DNA of 64,000 bases from Streptomyces sp. DH12 (GTDB lineage: Bacteria; Actinomycetota; Actinomycetes; Streptomycetales; Streptomycetaceae), in the NCBI RefSeq assembly GCF_020873895.1, contig NZ_JAHWGT010000015.1, positions 1 to 64,000 of the forward strand. The letters run 5' to 3'. Of this stretch, positions 34,222 through 42,299 are shown in pieces. Each line of letters starts with the position of its first letter. Positions within the stretch are counted from its first letter, which is position 1. A program made the translations under genes and the position numbers. The notes beneath the pieces are model-generated. The model saw nothing but the letters and a program-made list of their open reading frames with translations, did not search any database and had not been told where the DNA came from.

Positions 34222-35007
34222 GTGCCCGTTCCCTCCGACATCGTCACCACCCTCCGCGCCGCCGGGTGCGTCTTCGCCGAGGACGAGGCGGAGTTGCTCC
34301 TCGCCTCCGCCCGCTCCCCCGCCGACCTCGACGCGATGGTCGCCCGGCGCGTCCTCGGCCACCCCCTGGAACACGTCCTCGGCTGGGCGCGGTTCGGCGG
34401 CGTCCGCGTCGCCGTGGACGCCGGGGTGTTCGTGCCGCGCCGCCGCACCGAGTTCCTCGTCGAGCGGGCCGCCGCGCTCGCCCCGCGCGGCGGCCGCGCC
34501 GTCGTCGTCGACCTGTGCTGCGGTACGGGCGCGCTGGGCGCCGCCCTGGTCACCTCACTCGACGGCGGCGCCGCCGAACTGCACGCCGCCGACATCGACC
34601 CGGCCGCCGTGCGCTGCGCCCGCCGCAACGTCGTGCCGCTCGGCGGCCTCGTCCACGAGGGCGACCTGTACGCGGCCCTCCCGGCCGGGCTCCGCGGCCG
34701 GGTCGACGTGCTGCTGGCCAACGTCCCCTACGTACCGACCGGCGAGGTCGGCCTCCTGCCGCAGGAGGCCCGCCTCCACGAGGCGCTGGTCGCCCTGGAC
34801 GGCGGGGCCGACGGCCTGGACGTCCTGCGCCGCGTCGCGGCCGGGGCGGGGCGGTGGCTCGCGCCCTCGGGGGTGCTGCTGTCCGAGACGAGCGGGCGTC
34901 AGGCGGGGGCAGCGGCGGGGGTGCTGGCCGACGCGGGGCTCACGGCGCGCGTCGAGACGAGCGAGGAGCTGTACGCCACGGTGGTGACGGGGACCCGCGC
35001 CGCCTGA
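34222..35007 (+). CDS. Class I SAM methyltransferase, glutamine N5-methyltransferase-like
   Basis: A 261-residue methyltransferase of the PrmC/HemK type. It has a helical N-domain (about residues 1-75), the SAM-binding motif VVDLCCGTGALGAALV, and the signature NVPYVPTGEV, in which the NPPY of true glutamine methyltransferases is NVPY. It may modify a release factor or a ribosomal/other protein; the changed tetrapeptide leaves the target open. The GTG at 34222 is the start. It is not coupled to the neighbours. Confidence 0.83.
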   Translation: MPVPSDIVTTLRAAGCVFAEDEAELLLASARSPADLDAMVARRVLGHPLEHVLGWARFGGVRVAVDAGVFVPRRRTEFLVERAAALAPRGGRAVVVDLCCGTGALGAALVTSLDGGAAELHAADIDPAAVRCARRNVVPLGGLVHEGDLYAALPAGLRGRVDVLLANVPYVPTGEVGLLPQEARLHEALVALDGGADGLDVLRRVAAGAGRWLAPSGVLLSETSGRQAGAAAGVLADAGLTARVETSEELYATVVTGTRAA

Positions 35008-35233
35008 ACCACCCGCCGCCGGGGACCACGCGCGCGAGGCGGCGGGGCTCCCCGACGCGCGGCGGGCGGGGTCAGGGGGTGCGCGGCGGACGGCTGTTCA
35101 CGGCGCGCGGCGGGCGGGTGTTCGGGGTGACCGGGCGTGACCGCGCGGGCCGCCGTTGTGCGACGATGCGGGCCCGGCCCGGCGACCGGCGTCGATCCGC
35201 GGGCCACGTCCAGCCGTTGACAGGAGGTCGGCC

Positions 35234-35284
35234 ATGACAGTCACCGAGCGGTGGTACGCGGCGGCCCGTGCGGGGCGGCGGTGA
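35234..35284 (+). CDS. 16-codon ORF with strong ribosome site ahead of the toxin-antitoxin pair
   Basis: ATG at 35234, preceded by AGGAGG at optimal spacing (35222-35227), encodes MTVTERWYAAARAGRR and stops at 35284. The stop overlaps the GTG at 35281 of the next gene (GTGA). It looks like a leader or coupling ORF whose translation delivers ribosomes to the antitoxin-like start, which has no ribosome site of its own. An alternative is that it is the true N-terminus joined by frameshift. Confidence 0.5.
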   Translation: MTVTERWYAAARAGRR

Positions 35285-35511
35285 GAACCGTGATCGCCGG
35301 CCGGCTGGTGGAACTGCCGGGCACCATCGCCGCGATCCGCGCGGCACTGGACGAGGACAGGGCGCGGGAGTTCGACGCGGAGATCCCGCACGTCCCGGTG
35401 GCCGACCTGCCGGTGACGCTGGCCCGCTGGGCGCTGTCCACGACGGACGCGGACCGGGAGGACGCCGAGTTGTTCGAGCGGCTGGCGCGCGGCGAGGACG
35501 TACGGGAGTGA
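35281..35511 (+). CDS. Putative antitoxin of a toxin-antitoxin pair
   Basis: A 76-residue acidic protein (from the GTG at 35281) with the pattern RLVELPGTIAAIRAALDEDRAREFDAEIPHVPVADLPVTLARWAL. It has no signal or membrane segment. Its size, acidity and coupling by GTGA to a RelE-like gene fit an antitoxin, and similar short proteins precede RelE-type toxins in streptomycetes. It lacks an obvious DNA-binding fold. Start uncertain: it may be extended by the coupled 16-codon ORF. Confidence 0.6.
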   Translation: MRTVIAGRLVELPGTIAAIRAALDEDRAREFDAEIPHVPVADLPVTLARWALSTTDADREDAELFERLARGEDVRE

Positions 35512-35756
35512 CCGGCTACCGGCTCCAGTACGCGCCCCCGGCGGACCTCGCCCTGGACTCCATGGACCCGTCCCTGCGCGCCCGCTTCGACGCCGGGATG
35601 CGCACCTCGCTCGTGCGCGACCCGTACGGGCAGGGCTCGGTGCCGATGGGCGGCGACGAGGACCGGCGGGAGGCGACCGTGGCGGGCGTGGTGATCCGGT
35701 ACTACGTGAGCCGGAGCGTCCTGACGGTCAGCGTGGTCCGCGTCGTCTTCCTCTGA
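35508..35756 (+). CDS. RelE/ParE-superfamily toxin-like protein
   Basis: An 82-residue protein: YRLQYAPPADLALDSMDPSLRARFDAGM...DPYGQGS, then VAGVVIRYYVSRSVLTVSVVRVVF, the helix-helix-sheet layout of RelE/ParE toxins. RelE toxins cut mRNA at the ribosome, ParE toxins inhibit gyrase; the sequence does not settle which. It overlaps the antitoxin-like gene by GTGA. The arginine before YY and the final sheet fit a RelE-type active-site region, but catalytic residues vary. Confidence 0.65.
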   Translation: MTGYRLQYAPPADLALDSMDPSLRARFDAGMRTSLVRDPYGQGSVPMGGDEDRREATVAGVVIRYYVSRSVLTVSVVRVVFL

Positions 35757-35769
35757 CCCGCCCGGGCGA

Positions 35770-36675
35770 CTAGCCCGCGGCGGGCGCCTCCGCCAGCAGC
35801 TCGACCAGGCTGGAGGAGCTGTCCGCGCCCCGGCCCGCGTCCACGCCCCGGCGGAAGAGGTCGGCGACCGCGGCGGGCAGCGCGGTGTCGACGCCCGCGT
35901 CGGCCGCGGTGTGCAGGACGTGCTCGGCGCTCGCGAGGCCCATCGCGAGGCGGTCGACGTCCCCGCCGTGGTCCCCGGCGTCGACGCGCGGCGTGTAGAA
36001 CTCCACGAACCGGCCCAGGTCCAGGGCGTCCAGGGCGAGCGGCCGGATGTCGGCGGCCGTCAGCCCGTGCGCGCCGGCCAGCGCGAGGGCCTGCCAGTAG
36101 CCGGACAGGGCCGTCCAGAACATGACCATGTTGAGCTGGTAGAGCAGCGCGGCCGTACCGGCGTCCTCGCCCCGGTGATCGGCGCCCGTCAGGACCTCCA
36201 GGGTGGCCCGGTGGGCGTCGAAGACGTCCCGCGGACCGCTGTAGAGGGTCGTGGAGGCGGGGTCGCCGATGCCCGAGGGCGGGGTCAGCACCCCGCCGGT
36301 GAGGTGGGTGGCGCCGCGCTCGGCCGCCCACGCCGCACCGGCGCGGGCCTCGTCCGGGGTGCCCGAGGTGAGGTTCACCAGGACGCGGCCCTCCAGGGCG
36401 GTCGGCCCGACCCCGTCCAGCACCGCTCGGACGGCGTCGTAGCCGGTGAGGCTCAGCACCGTCAGCGGCGACGCGCCCATCGCCTCCTCGGCGGTGGCGG
36501 CGAGGCGGGCGCCGCGCCGCAGGAGGCCGTCGGCGCGGGACGGGGTGCGGTTCCACACGGTGACGGGGTGCCCGGCGGCGAGGAACGCGTCCGCCATGGC
36601 CAGCCCCATGGGGCCGAGACCGATCACGGACACCGGGGCGGGGGCGGGGGCTTGCGGGTCTGCGGGGTTCTTCAC
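35770..36675 (-). CDS. NAD(P)-dependent oxidoreductase (3-hydroxyisobutyrate/imine reductase-like)
   Basis: A 301-residue enzyme with a Rossmann N-domain (PVSVIGLGPMGLAMADAFLAAGH.VTVWNRT) and the helical C-domain of the 6-phosphogluconate dehydrogenase superfamily. The YWQALALAGAHG region and absence of the canonical catalytic lysine motif point to the imine-reductase-like group. The start is a GTG at 36675 with AGGTGG 5 nt upstream. It is divergent from a TetR gene whose operators lie between the two, so it is probably the repressed target. Confidence 0.85.
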   Translation of the reverse strand: MKNPADPQAPAPAPVSVIGLGPMGLAMADAFLAAGHPVTVWNRTPSRADGLLRRGARLAATAEEAMGASPLTVLSLTGYDAVRAVLDGVGPTALEGRVLVNLTSGTPDEARAGAAWAAERGATHLTGGVLTPPSGIGDPASTTLYSGPRDVFDAHRATLEVLTGADHRGEDAGTAALLYQLNMVMFWTALSGYWQALALAGAHGLTAADIRPLALDALDLGRFVEFYTPRVDAGDHGGDVDRLAMGLASAEHVLHTAADAGVDTALPAAVADLFRRGVDAGRGADSSSSLVELLAEAPAAG

Positions 36676-36725
36676 GGGTCCACCTTTCGACGGCACGCAC
36701 GGAAGCGCGGCGTGCACGGGAGCAC

Positions 36726-36794
36726 ACTGGAACGAACGCTCTATTCAGAGCGATGACGGGACCGTAGCACGCACTGGAACGAACGCTCTACTCA
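36726..36794. promoter_or_regulatory. Duplicated TetR-type operator between oxidoreductase and TetR genes
   Basis: A 22-bp direct repeat, ACTGGAACGAACGCTCTAYTCA in two pieces differing at one base, occurs at 36726-36747 and 36773-36794 (47 bp apart). The core GAACG-AA-CGCTC is an imperfect palindrome typical of TetR sites. One copy lies near each divergent start. Confidence 0.7.
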
Positions 36795-36817
36795 CTTCCG
36801 CCGGTACGATCGGCCCC

Positions 36818-37420
36818 ATGCAGACCGCCGCCGGCACCTCGCCCGCCCCCGCCACGCCCGGGACCCGCGACCGGATCGTCACCACCGCCGCGCGCCTCAT
36901 CCAGCGCCAGGGGTACGTCGGCACGGGCATCAAGCAGATCGCCCAGGAGGCGCGGGCGACCCTCGGCTCCGTCTACCACTTCTTCCCCGGTGGCAAGGAG
37001 GCCGTGGCCGTGGAGGCGCTGCGGCACAGCGGCGAGGAGTTCGCCGGCCTCCTGCGCGACACGCTGGCCGGCGAGGACGACGCGGCCGACGCGGTGGAGG
37101 CGTGCGCGGTGCGGCTGGCGACGGAGCTGAGGGCGTCGGGGTGGGTCGACGGCTGCCCGGTCACCGCGGCGGCCCTGGAGACGCTCGGCACGGACACCGG
37201 CATCCAGCGGGCGTGCGCGGACGCCCTGCGCGGATGGGAGGCGCTGGTCGCGGGGAAGCTGCTGGCGTGCGGCTTCGCGGCGGACGACGCCCGCGAACTG
37301 GCGACGACCGTCATCGGGGCCCTGGAGGGCGCCGAGGTCACCGCCCAGGTCACCCGCAGCGAGGAGCCGCTGCGGGTGACGGGCCGCCACCTCGCCCGCC
37401 TGCTGCGCTCCTACACCTGA
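36818..37420 (+). CDS. TetR-family transcriptional regulator
   Basis: A 200-residue TetR repressor. The N-terminal helix-turn-helix is TRDRIVTTAARLIQRQGYVGTGIKQIAQEARATLGSVYHFFPGGKEAVAVEAL, followed by a helical ligand domain. The SVYHFFPGGKEALA-like form is typical of repressors of reductases and quinone-responsive genes (YxaF/LmrA-like). The ATG at 36818 is 24 nt after the second operator copy. It should control itself and the divergent oxidoreductase. Confidence 0.88.
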   Translation: MQTAAGTSPAPATPGTRDRIVTTAARLIQRQGYVGTGIKQIAQEARATLGSVYHFFPGGKEAVAVEALRHSGEEFAGLLRDTLAGEDDAADAVEACAVRLATELRASGWVDGCPVTAAALETLGTDTGIQRACADALRGWEALVAGKLLACGFAADDARELATTVIGALEGAEVTAQVTRSEEPLRVTGRHLARLLRSYT

Positions 37421-37494
37421 CGGCGGCGCGGACCGCGGCGCCCGTACGCCAGGGCGGGGGCGCGGCGGCGGCGCGGACCGCGGCGCCCGTACGC
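37421..37494. repeat. 29-bp perfect direct repeat after the TetR gene
   Basis: A 29-bp sequence beginning CGGCGGCGCGGACCGCGG is present at 37421-37449 and 37466-37494, 45 bp apart, between the TetR stop (37420) and the GNAT gene. Recent duplication; no known element. Confidence 0.75.
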
Positions 37495-37571
37495 GACGGT
37501 GGCGGGGCGGCCGGGGCGGCCGGCCGGGAACCCGGTTGACGGTCGCCGCGCGGCGGCGCTTGGCTGCGCGG

Positions 37572-38024
37572 ATGAGCGAACTGCGTTTCGAGCGCCTGGA
37601 CGGCGGATCAGGCGACCTGCTCGCCGAGGACTGGCGGCGCGTCCACAACGAGGTCGTCCCGACGCACCCGCTGTCCCCGCGCGACGTCCGCGAGCGGGCC
37701 GGGCGCCACCACCTGGAGGTCGCGTACCTCGGCGACGCGCCGGTCGGGTGCAGCACCGTGCGCCCGCCGACGGAGGAGCGGCCGGACACGGCGACCGTGA
37801 TCGCCCGCGTACTCCCTCCGTACCGGCGCCGGGGGTACGGCGGCGAGCTGTACGCGCGCGGGGTGGCGGTGGCCCGGGGGACGGGCGCGGCCGCGCTGGA
37901 GACGGTGGTACTGGCCTCCGACGGGGACGGGTTGCGCTTCGCCCTCGGACACGGGTTCACCGAGGTCGAGCGGTACCTGCTGGACGGTGACACCATCCCC
38001 TGGATCGACCTGCGGCTGACCTGA
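37572..38024 (+). CDS. GNAT-family N-acetyltransferase
   Basis: A 150-residue GNAT protein with the acetyl-CoA-binding motif ARVLPPYRRRGYGGELYARGVAVARGTGA and the following DGLRFALGHGFTEVERYL segment. The substrate is unknown. The ATG at 37572 is chosen; an earlier TTG at 37536 would add 12 residues. It is separated from the TetR gene by the 29-bp repeat and from the next gene by a promoter region. Confidence 0.83.
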   Translation: MSELRFERLDGGSGDLLAEDWRRVHNEVVPTHPLSPRDVRERAGRHHLEVAYLGDAPVGCSTVRPPTEERPDTATVIARVLPPYRRRGYGGELYARGVAVARGTGAAALETVVLASDGDGLRFALGHGFTEVERYLLDGDTIPWIDLRLT

Positions 38025-38102
38025 GCCACCACCCCGCCCCGCGCCACCCGTCCCGCCCCGCGCCGTCACGCGCCCCGGAAGGCCGCGCTCCGCGTAAAGG
38101 AG

Positions 38103-38131
38103 GTGACGGGCGGCCGGGGGCGCGCTAACCT
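38103..38131 (+). promoter_or_regulatory. Promoter of the alpha/beta hydrolase gene
   Basis: GTGACG (38103-38108), a 17-bp spacer and TAACCT (38126-38131) match a vegetative promoter, giving a start near 38138 and an untranslated leader of about 50 nt that contains the 18-bp palindrome. Confidence 0.55.
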
Positions 38132-38145
38132 GTGGACCACGAACG

Positions 38146-38163
38146 AGACGAGACGTCTCGTCT
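38146..38163. promoter_or_regulatory. 18-bp perfect palindrome
   Basis: AGACGAGACGTCTCGTCT is a perfect palindrome just downstream of the expected start site and 24 nt before the ATG at 38188. It resembles TetR-type operators (GAGACGTCTC core). No TetR gene is adjacent on this side, so the regulator is elsewhere. Confidence 0.7.
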
Positions 38164-38187
38164 TATCGTCCGACCCGAGGGGGCAGC

Positions 38188-39060
38188 ATGCACCAGCACC
38201 ACGTCGACGTCGCGCCCGGCATCCGGCTGTGGGCGGAGGAGCGGGGCCCCGCGGACGCCCCGCCACTGCTCCTGATCATGGGCGCGCAGGCATCCGGCCT
38301 CGGCTGGCCCGACGAACTGGTGGACGCGCTCGCCGCACACCACCGGGTCATCCGCTACGACCACCGCGACACCGGTAGGTCGTCCTGGACGTACGAGGAG
38401 CAGCCGTACGCCATCACCGACCTCGCGGGTGACGCGCTCGCCGTCCTGGACGCGCTCGACGTCCGGCGGGCCCACGTCGTCGGCATGTCCCTGGGCGGCA
38501 TGCTGGCCCAGCTCCTCCTGGCCGACCACCCGGACCGGCTGCTCAGCGCCACGCTCATCGGCACCTGCGCGCTCAGCACCGCGCCGTACACCGCCCCGGA
38601 CGGCACCGCCACGCCCCCCGACGAGCTGCCCGGCATCGACCCGCGGATCCTCGACATGTGGGCGAACCGGCCCACCGACCTGGACCCGGAGCAGGAGCTG
38701 GAGTGGCGGACCGAGCACTGGCGGCTGCTGAACGGCGACGGCGTGCCGTTCGACGCGGAGGCGGCCCGCGCCATGGAGCGCAGGATCTCCGAGCACACCG
38801 GGCACACCCGGGTCAGCACGGCGCACGGCCGGGCGGACCACTCGGGCATGCTCCGCACCGACGAGCTGGCGCGCAACGAGGTGCCGACCCTCGTCGTGTC
38901 CGGCCCGGCGGAGCCGGTGTTCCCGCCGCCGCACGCCCGGCACCTGGCGCAGGTGATCGGGGCCGCGTCGCTGATGGAGGTCCCCGGCCTGGGGCACGCG
39001 CTGCCGCCGCGGGTCCTGGAGCCGCTGGCGAAGGCAGTCCTCGCGCACACGGGTGCGTGA
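38188..39060 (+). CDS. Alpha/beta hydrolase (methylesterase/haloperoxidase-like)
   Basis: A 290-residue hydrolase with LLLIMGAQASGLGWPDELVDAL at the oxyanion region, the nucleophile elbow GMSLGGML (about residue 107), a helical lid (about 130-215), an acid near VVSGPAEPVF and the His in PGLGHALPP. It resembles the RdmC/aclacinomycin methylesterase and proline-iminopeptidase-like groups. The ATG has GAGGGGG upstream. Expression is likely controlled by the palindrome in the leader. Confidence 0.85.
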   Translation: MHQHHVDVAPGIRLWAEERGPADAPPLLLIMGAQASGLGWPDELVDALAAHHRVIRYDHRDTGRSSWTYEEQPYAITDLAGDALAVLDALDVRRAHVVGMSLGGMLAQLLLADHPDRLLSATLIGTCALSTAPYTAPDGTATPPDELPGIDPRILDMWANRPTDLDPEQELEWRTEHWRLLNGDGVPFDAEAARAMERRISEHTGHTRVSTAHGRADHSGMLRTDELARNEVPTLVVSGPAEPVFPPPHARHLAQVIGAASLMEVPGLGHALPPRVLEPLAKAVLAHTGA

Positions 39061-39122
39061 GCGCACGCGCGGAGGGCGGCCACCGAGCCCGGTGGCCGCC
39101 CTCCGTCACGGGTGCGGGCGCG

Positions 39123-40019
39123 TCAGCAGTACAGGTTGGCGCCCGGCGCGACGCCGAGGATCTGGGTGAACTGCTGGTACTTGCCCACCCGGCTCTGGAC
39201 CTGCGCAGGGTTGCGCCCGTCGCACTCCAGGGCGCCGTTGATGGAGCGGATGGTCTGGCCGAAGCCGGCGCCGGTCACCATGGCGTTGTGGCCGGTCATG
39301 GTGCCGGGGCCGTTCTGGGTGTTCCAGTACCAGAGGGCGGTCTTCCAGGCGACCGCGGCCTCGCGCTCGACGCGGTGGGGGTTGTTGAGCAGGTCGATGC
39401 CGAGGGCGTCGCCCGCCGCCTTGTAGTTGAAGTTCCAGCTGAGCTGGATCGGGCCGCGGCCGTAGTACGCGGCCTGGCCGGCCGGGCAGCCGTACGGCTG
39501 GTTCCGGTCGCAGTAGTGCGGGTAGTTGGCGGTGTTCTGCTCGACGATGTGGACGAGGCCGCCGGTCTCGTGGCTGACGTTGGCGAGGAAGGCGGCCGCC
39601 TCCTGCCGACTCACCGTGGCGCCGCCGGTGGTCGCGAACGCCGGGTAGGCGCCGAGCGCCGCCTTGAGGCCGCTGTAGGTGTAGAAGGGGTTCCGGTTCG
39701 GGAACATCTGGTTGAACTGCGCCTCGGAGACGACGAAGCCGGAGGGCGCCGGGTCCGTCGGGCCCGGGTCGGGGGCACCCGAGCCGCAGGTGCCCTGGTC
39801 GGCCCAGACGGCGACCGCGCCGGGGCGCTCGTTCTGGGTCCACCACTTGGCCTGCCAGTTGTGGCCGCCGTACGAGGCCGTGTTGCCGCCGGTGTAGACG
39901 GCGGTCGCGCTCCAGGGCGCCGCGCAGTCGGCCGCCGAGGCGGAGGAGGCGGGGAGGAGGGCCGTCAGACCTATCGCCGTGGTGAAGGCGGCCAGCAGGG
40001 CACCGAGGCGTCGTGACAC
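39123..40019 (-). CDS. Secreted family 19 chitinase with chitin-binding domain
   Basis: A 298-residue chitinase. A signal peptide (cleavage after about residue 30, ASSASAA|DC) is followed by a chitin-binding module (NWQAKWWTQNERPG, about 54-67), a Gly/Pro/Thr linker and a GH19 catalytic domain, with Glu151 in SHETGG and Glu160 nine residues later, the spacing known for Streptomyces ChiG-type enzymes. It hydrolyses chitin outside the cell. The start is a GTG at 40019 with AAGGAG upstream. The promoter carries two DasR-type elements. Confidence 0.93.
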   Translation of the reverse strand: MSRRLGALLAAFTTAIGLTALLPASSASAADCAAPWSATAVYTGGNTASYGGHNWQAKWWTQNERPGAVAVWADQGTCGSGAPDPGPTDPAPSGFVVSEAQFNQMFPNRNPFYTYSGLKAALGAYPAFATTGGATVSRQEAAAFLANVSHETGGLVHIVEQNTANYPHYCDRNQPYGCPAGQAAYYGRGPIQLSWNFNYKAAGDALGIDLLNNPHRVEREAAVAWKTALWYWNTQNGPGTMTGHNAMVTGAGFGQTIRSINGALECDGRNPAQVQSRVGKYQQFTQILGVAPGANLYC

Positions 40020-40061
40020 GTCGTCACTCCTTCGGATGGGGGGAGCCGGTGGGTGCCGGAC

Positions 40062-40104
40062 ACTCTGGGCGATTGGTCTGGACCTGTCAAGAGGTCCAGA
40101 CCAA
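40062..40104 (-). promoter_or_regulatory. Chitinase promoter with two inverted DasR-like elements
   Basis: On the minus strand, TTGACA (40085-40090), 17 bp, CAGAGT (40062-40067) form a promoter. TTGGTCTGGACCT (40073-40085) and its complement (40092-40104) surround the -35, 6 bp apart. Each 13-mer resembles the DasR consensus (TGGTCTAGACCA) and the TGGTCCAGACCT repeats known in Streptomyces chitinase promoters. Confidence 0.75.
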
Positions 40105-40284
40105 GGACGGCCACCGTCGCCGCCGACCGGTGGCCGGAAACCGCCCCCCGTCCCACTCCCGTCCCCACTCCCGCCTCCGGCCCAGGCCCGGCCCACCCCC
40201 TCGCCCTCCCCGCGCCCGGCCCCGGCGTGCTTCCCGCGGCGTGAGCATCCGTGCGTCCGACGTCGGTATGCGAGGATCCGGGGC

Positions 40285-42222
40285 GTGGATCCGCTGACGC
40301 CCGACGACCCCGCCGCGATCGGCCCCTTCCGCCTCCTCGGCCGGCTCGGCACCGGCGGCATGGGCCGCGTCTACCTCGCCCGGTCCGCGGGCGGCCGTAC
40401 CGTCGCCGTCAAGGTCGTCCACCCCGAACTCGCCGCCCAGGAGGAGTTCCGGCGCCGCTTCGCCCGCGAGGTGGCCGCGCTGGAACGGGTCGGCGGCGTC
40501 GGCACCGCCCCCGTGCTCGGCTCCGACACCGACGCCGAGGCGCCGTGGGTGGCCATCGGGTACGTGGCCGGCCCCTCGCTGCGGGCCGTCGTCGGCGGCG
40601 GCCACGGACCGCTGCCGGCCGCCTCCGTCCGCGCCCTGGCCGTGGGACTGGCCGAGGCGCTCCGCCACATCCACGCCGCCGGGCTCGTCCACCGGGACCT
40701 GAAGCCCGCCAACATCCTGCTCACCGTCGACGGGCCCCGCGTCATCGACTTCGGCATCGCCCGCGCCGTCGACACGGTCACCGACGGCGGGCTCACCGGC
40801 ACCGGCGCGGTCGTCGGCTCCCCCGGCTTCATGTCGCCGGAGCAGGTGCGCGGCGAACGCGTCACACCCGCGTCGGACGTCTTCTGCCTCGGCTCCGTCC
40901 TGGCGTACGCGGCGACCGGCCGCTCCCCGTTCGGCACCGCCGACAGCGGCGTGCACGCCCTGATGTTCCGCATCGCCCACGACGAGCCCGACCTGGCGGA
41001 CCTGCCGCCGGAGCTGGACGAGCTGGTACGCGCCTGCCTCGCCAAGGACCCGGCGGCCCGCCCCACCGCCGCCGCCATCGCCGAGGGCGTGCGCGGCGCG
41101 GACCCGTGGCTGCCGGCCGAGCTCCTCGCCCAGCTGGGCCGCCTCGCCGCGCGGCTCCTCGACGCCGACGGCGATCCCACGCCCGCCGACGGCGCGAGGG
41201 CCGTCGCCCGCGGCACCGGCACGGACGCCGGCACCGGCGCCGACACCGACGGGCCCCGGCCCACCGGCCCCACCGCACCCGCCGCCGCGACGGGCCGGAC
41301 GCCGGGCCGCCGGCGCCGAGCGACGGTGGCCGCGGCCGCCGCGCTCGCCGTGGCGGCGGGCACGGCGCTCGCCGTGGCCTACTGGCCGGAGCGCGGCACG
41401 GCCTCCGGTACCGGCATCGGGGACGGCAAGGCGGGCGGTACGGCCACCGGGGCGAGCGCGGGCGGCTCCCCCGGGCCCGGCGCGGTGCCGGCCGGGTTCG
41501 TCGGCGCCTGGGAGGGCGTCGTACGCGGCACGCCCGGCGCACCGTACGAGACGATCCGCGTCGAGATCGGCCAGGGCTCGCCGGGTGAGAAGGTCGGCGT
41601 CTACGCGCACGTCACGGGCGACCGGCTCTGCATGGGCCGCTCCACACTGGTCCGCGCCGACCAGGGCAGTGTGGTGCTCGGCGAGAGCGACACGACCGTC
41701 AGCGTGCCGGAGGGGCGCTGCACGCCCGCCGCCCACCAGACGCTGGCGCTGCGCTCCGCGCAGGTGCTGGAGTGGCGCTCCGGGGCGGTGAAGGTGACGC
41801 TGCGGCGGGTGCGGTCGGGTCCGGAGGTCGTCCCCGCGAAGCTGGTCGGCGACTGGAAGCGGATCCCGTTCGCCGAGCTGCCGCCAGGCCAGGAGGACCT
41901 GTACGGCTCCGAGATCACCATCTCGCAGGGCCCCGTCGGCGCTCCCCTCGTGCGGATGCGCGACACCCACCCGGTCCTGGACGACGAGACGGGCCTGCCC
42001 ACGAGCGGCACGGTCACCTGCCACCGCGAGGCCGTCGTCGGCGCGGTCGGCGACGTGGTGGTGCTGGGCCCGCCGCGGCTGGACGAGGAGCAGTCCGACA
42101 AGGACTGCGAGCGGTGGACCGACTCGCAGTCCCTGCGCATCACCCGCGTCGGCGGCAAGGAGATGCTGCACACGTACTCGATGGCCGCCGACGGCGAACC
42201 GGGCGAGTACGTCCGCGACTGA
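40285..42222 (+). CDS. Membrane Ser/Thr protein kinase (PASTA-less)
   Basis: A 645-residue Hanks-type kinase. The kinase domain (residues 12-270) has GTGGMGRVYLA, Lys42 (VAVKVV), HRDLKPANI with Asp138, DFGIA at 155 and the SPGFMSPEQ activation end. A membrane helix at about 347-367 leads to an extracytoplasmic domain of about 270 residues with four Cys, two similar halves (GFVGAWEGV / LVGDWKRI) that may be lipocalin-like beta-barrels. No PASTA repeats are present. The ligand is unknown. The GTG at 40285 is the start. Confidence 0.88.
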   Translation: MDPLTPDDPAAIGPFRLLGRLGTGGMGRVYLARSAGGRTVAVKVVHPELAAQEEFRRRFAREVAALERVGGVGTAPVLGSDTDAEAPWVAIGYVAGPSLRAVVGGGHGPLPAASVRALAVGLAEALRHIHAAGLVHRDLKPANILLTVDGPRVIDFGIARAVDTVTDGGLTGTGAVVGSPGFMSPEQVRGERVTPASDVFCLGSVLAYAATGRSPFGTADSGVHALMFRIAHDEPDLADLPPELDELVRACLAKDPAARPTAAAIAEGVRGADPWLPAELLAQLGRLAARLLDADGDPTPADGARAVARGTGTDAGTGADTDGPRPTGPTAPAAATGRTPGRRRRATVAAAAALAVAAGTALAVAYWPERGTASGTGIGDGKAGGTATGASAGGSPGPGAVPAGFVGAWEGVVRGTPGAPYETIRVEIGQGSPGEKVGVYAHVTGDRLCMGRSTLVRADQGSVVLGESDTTVSVPEGRCTPAAHQTLALRSAQVLEWRSGAVKVTLRRVRSGPEVVPAKLVGDWKRIPFAELPPGQEDLYGSEITISQGPVGAPLVRMRDTHPVLDDETGLPTSGTVTCHREAVVGAVGDVVVLGPPRLDEEQSDKDCERWTDSQSLRITRVGGKEMLHTYSMAADGEPGEYVRD

Positions 42223-42299
42223 CGGGCCCGGTACGGGCGGGGTGGGCTTATGGGCGCGGCGGACGGCCCCGTCGAGCCGTCCGCCGAGACGTCCGGTGG

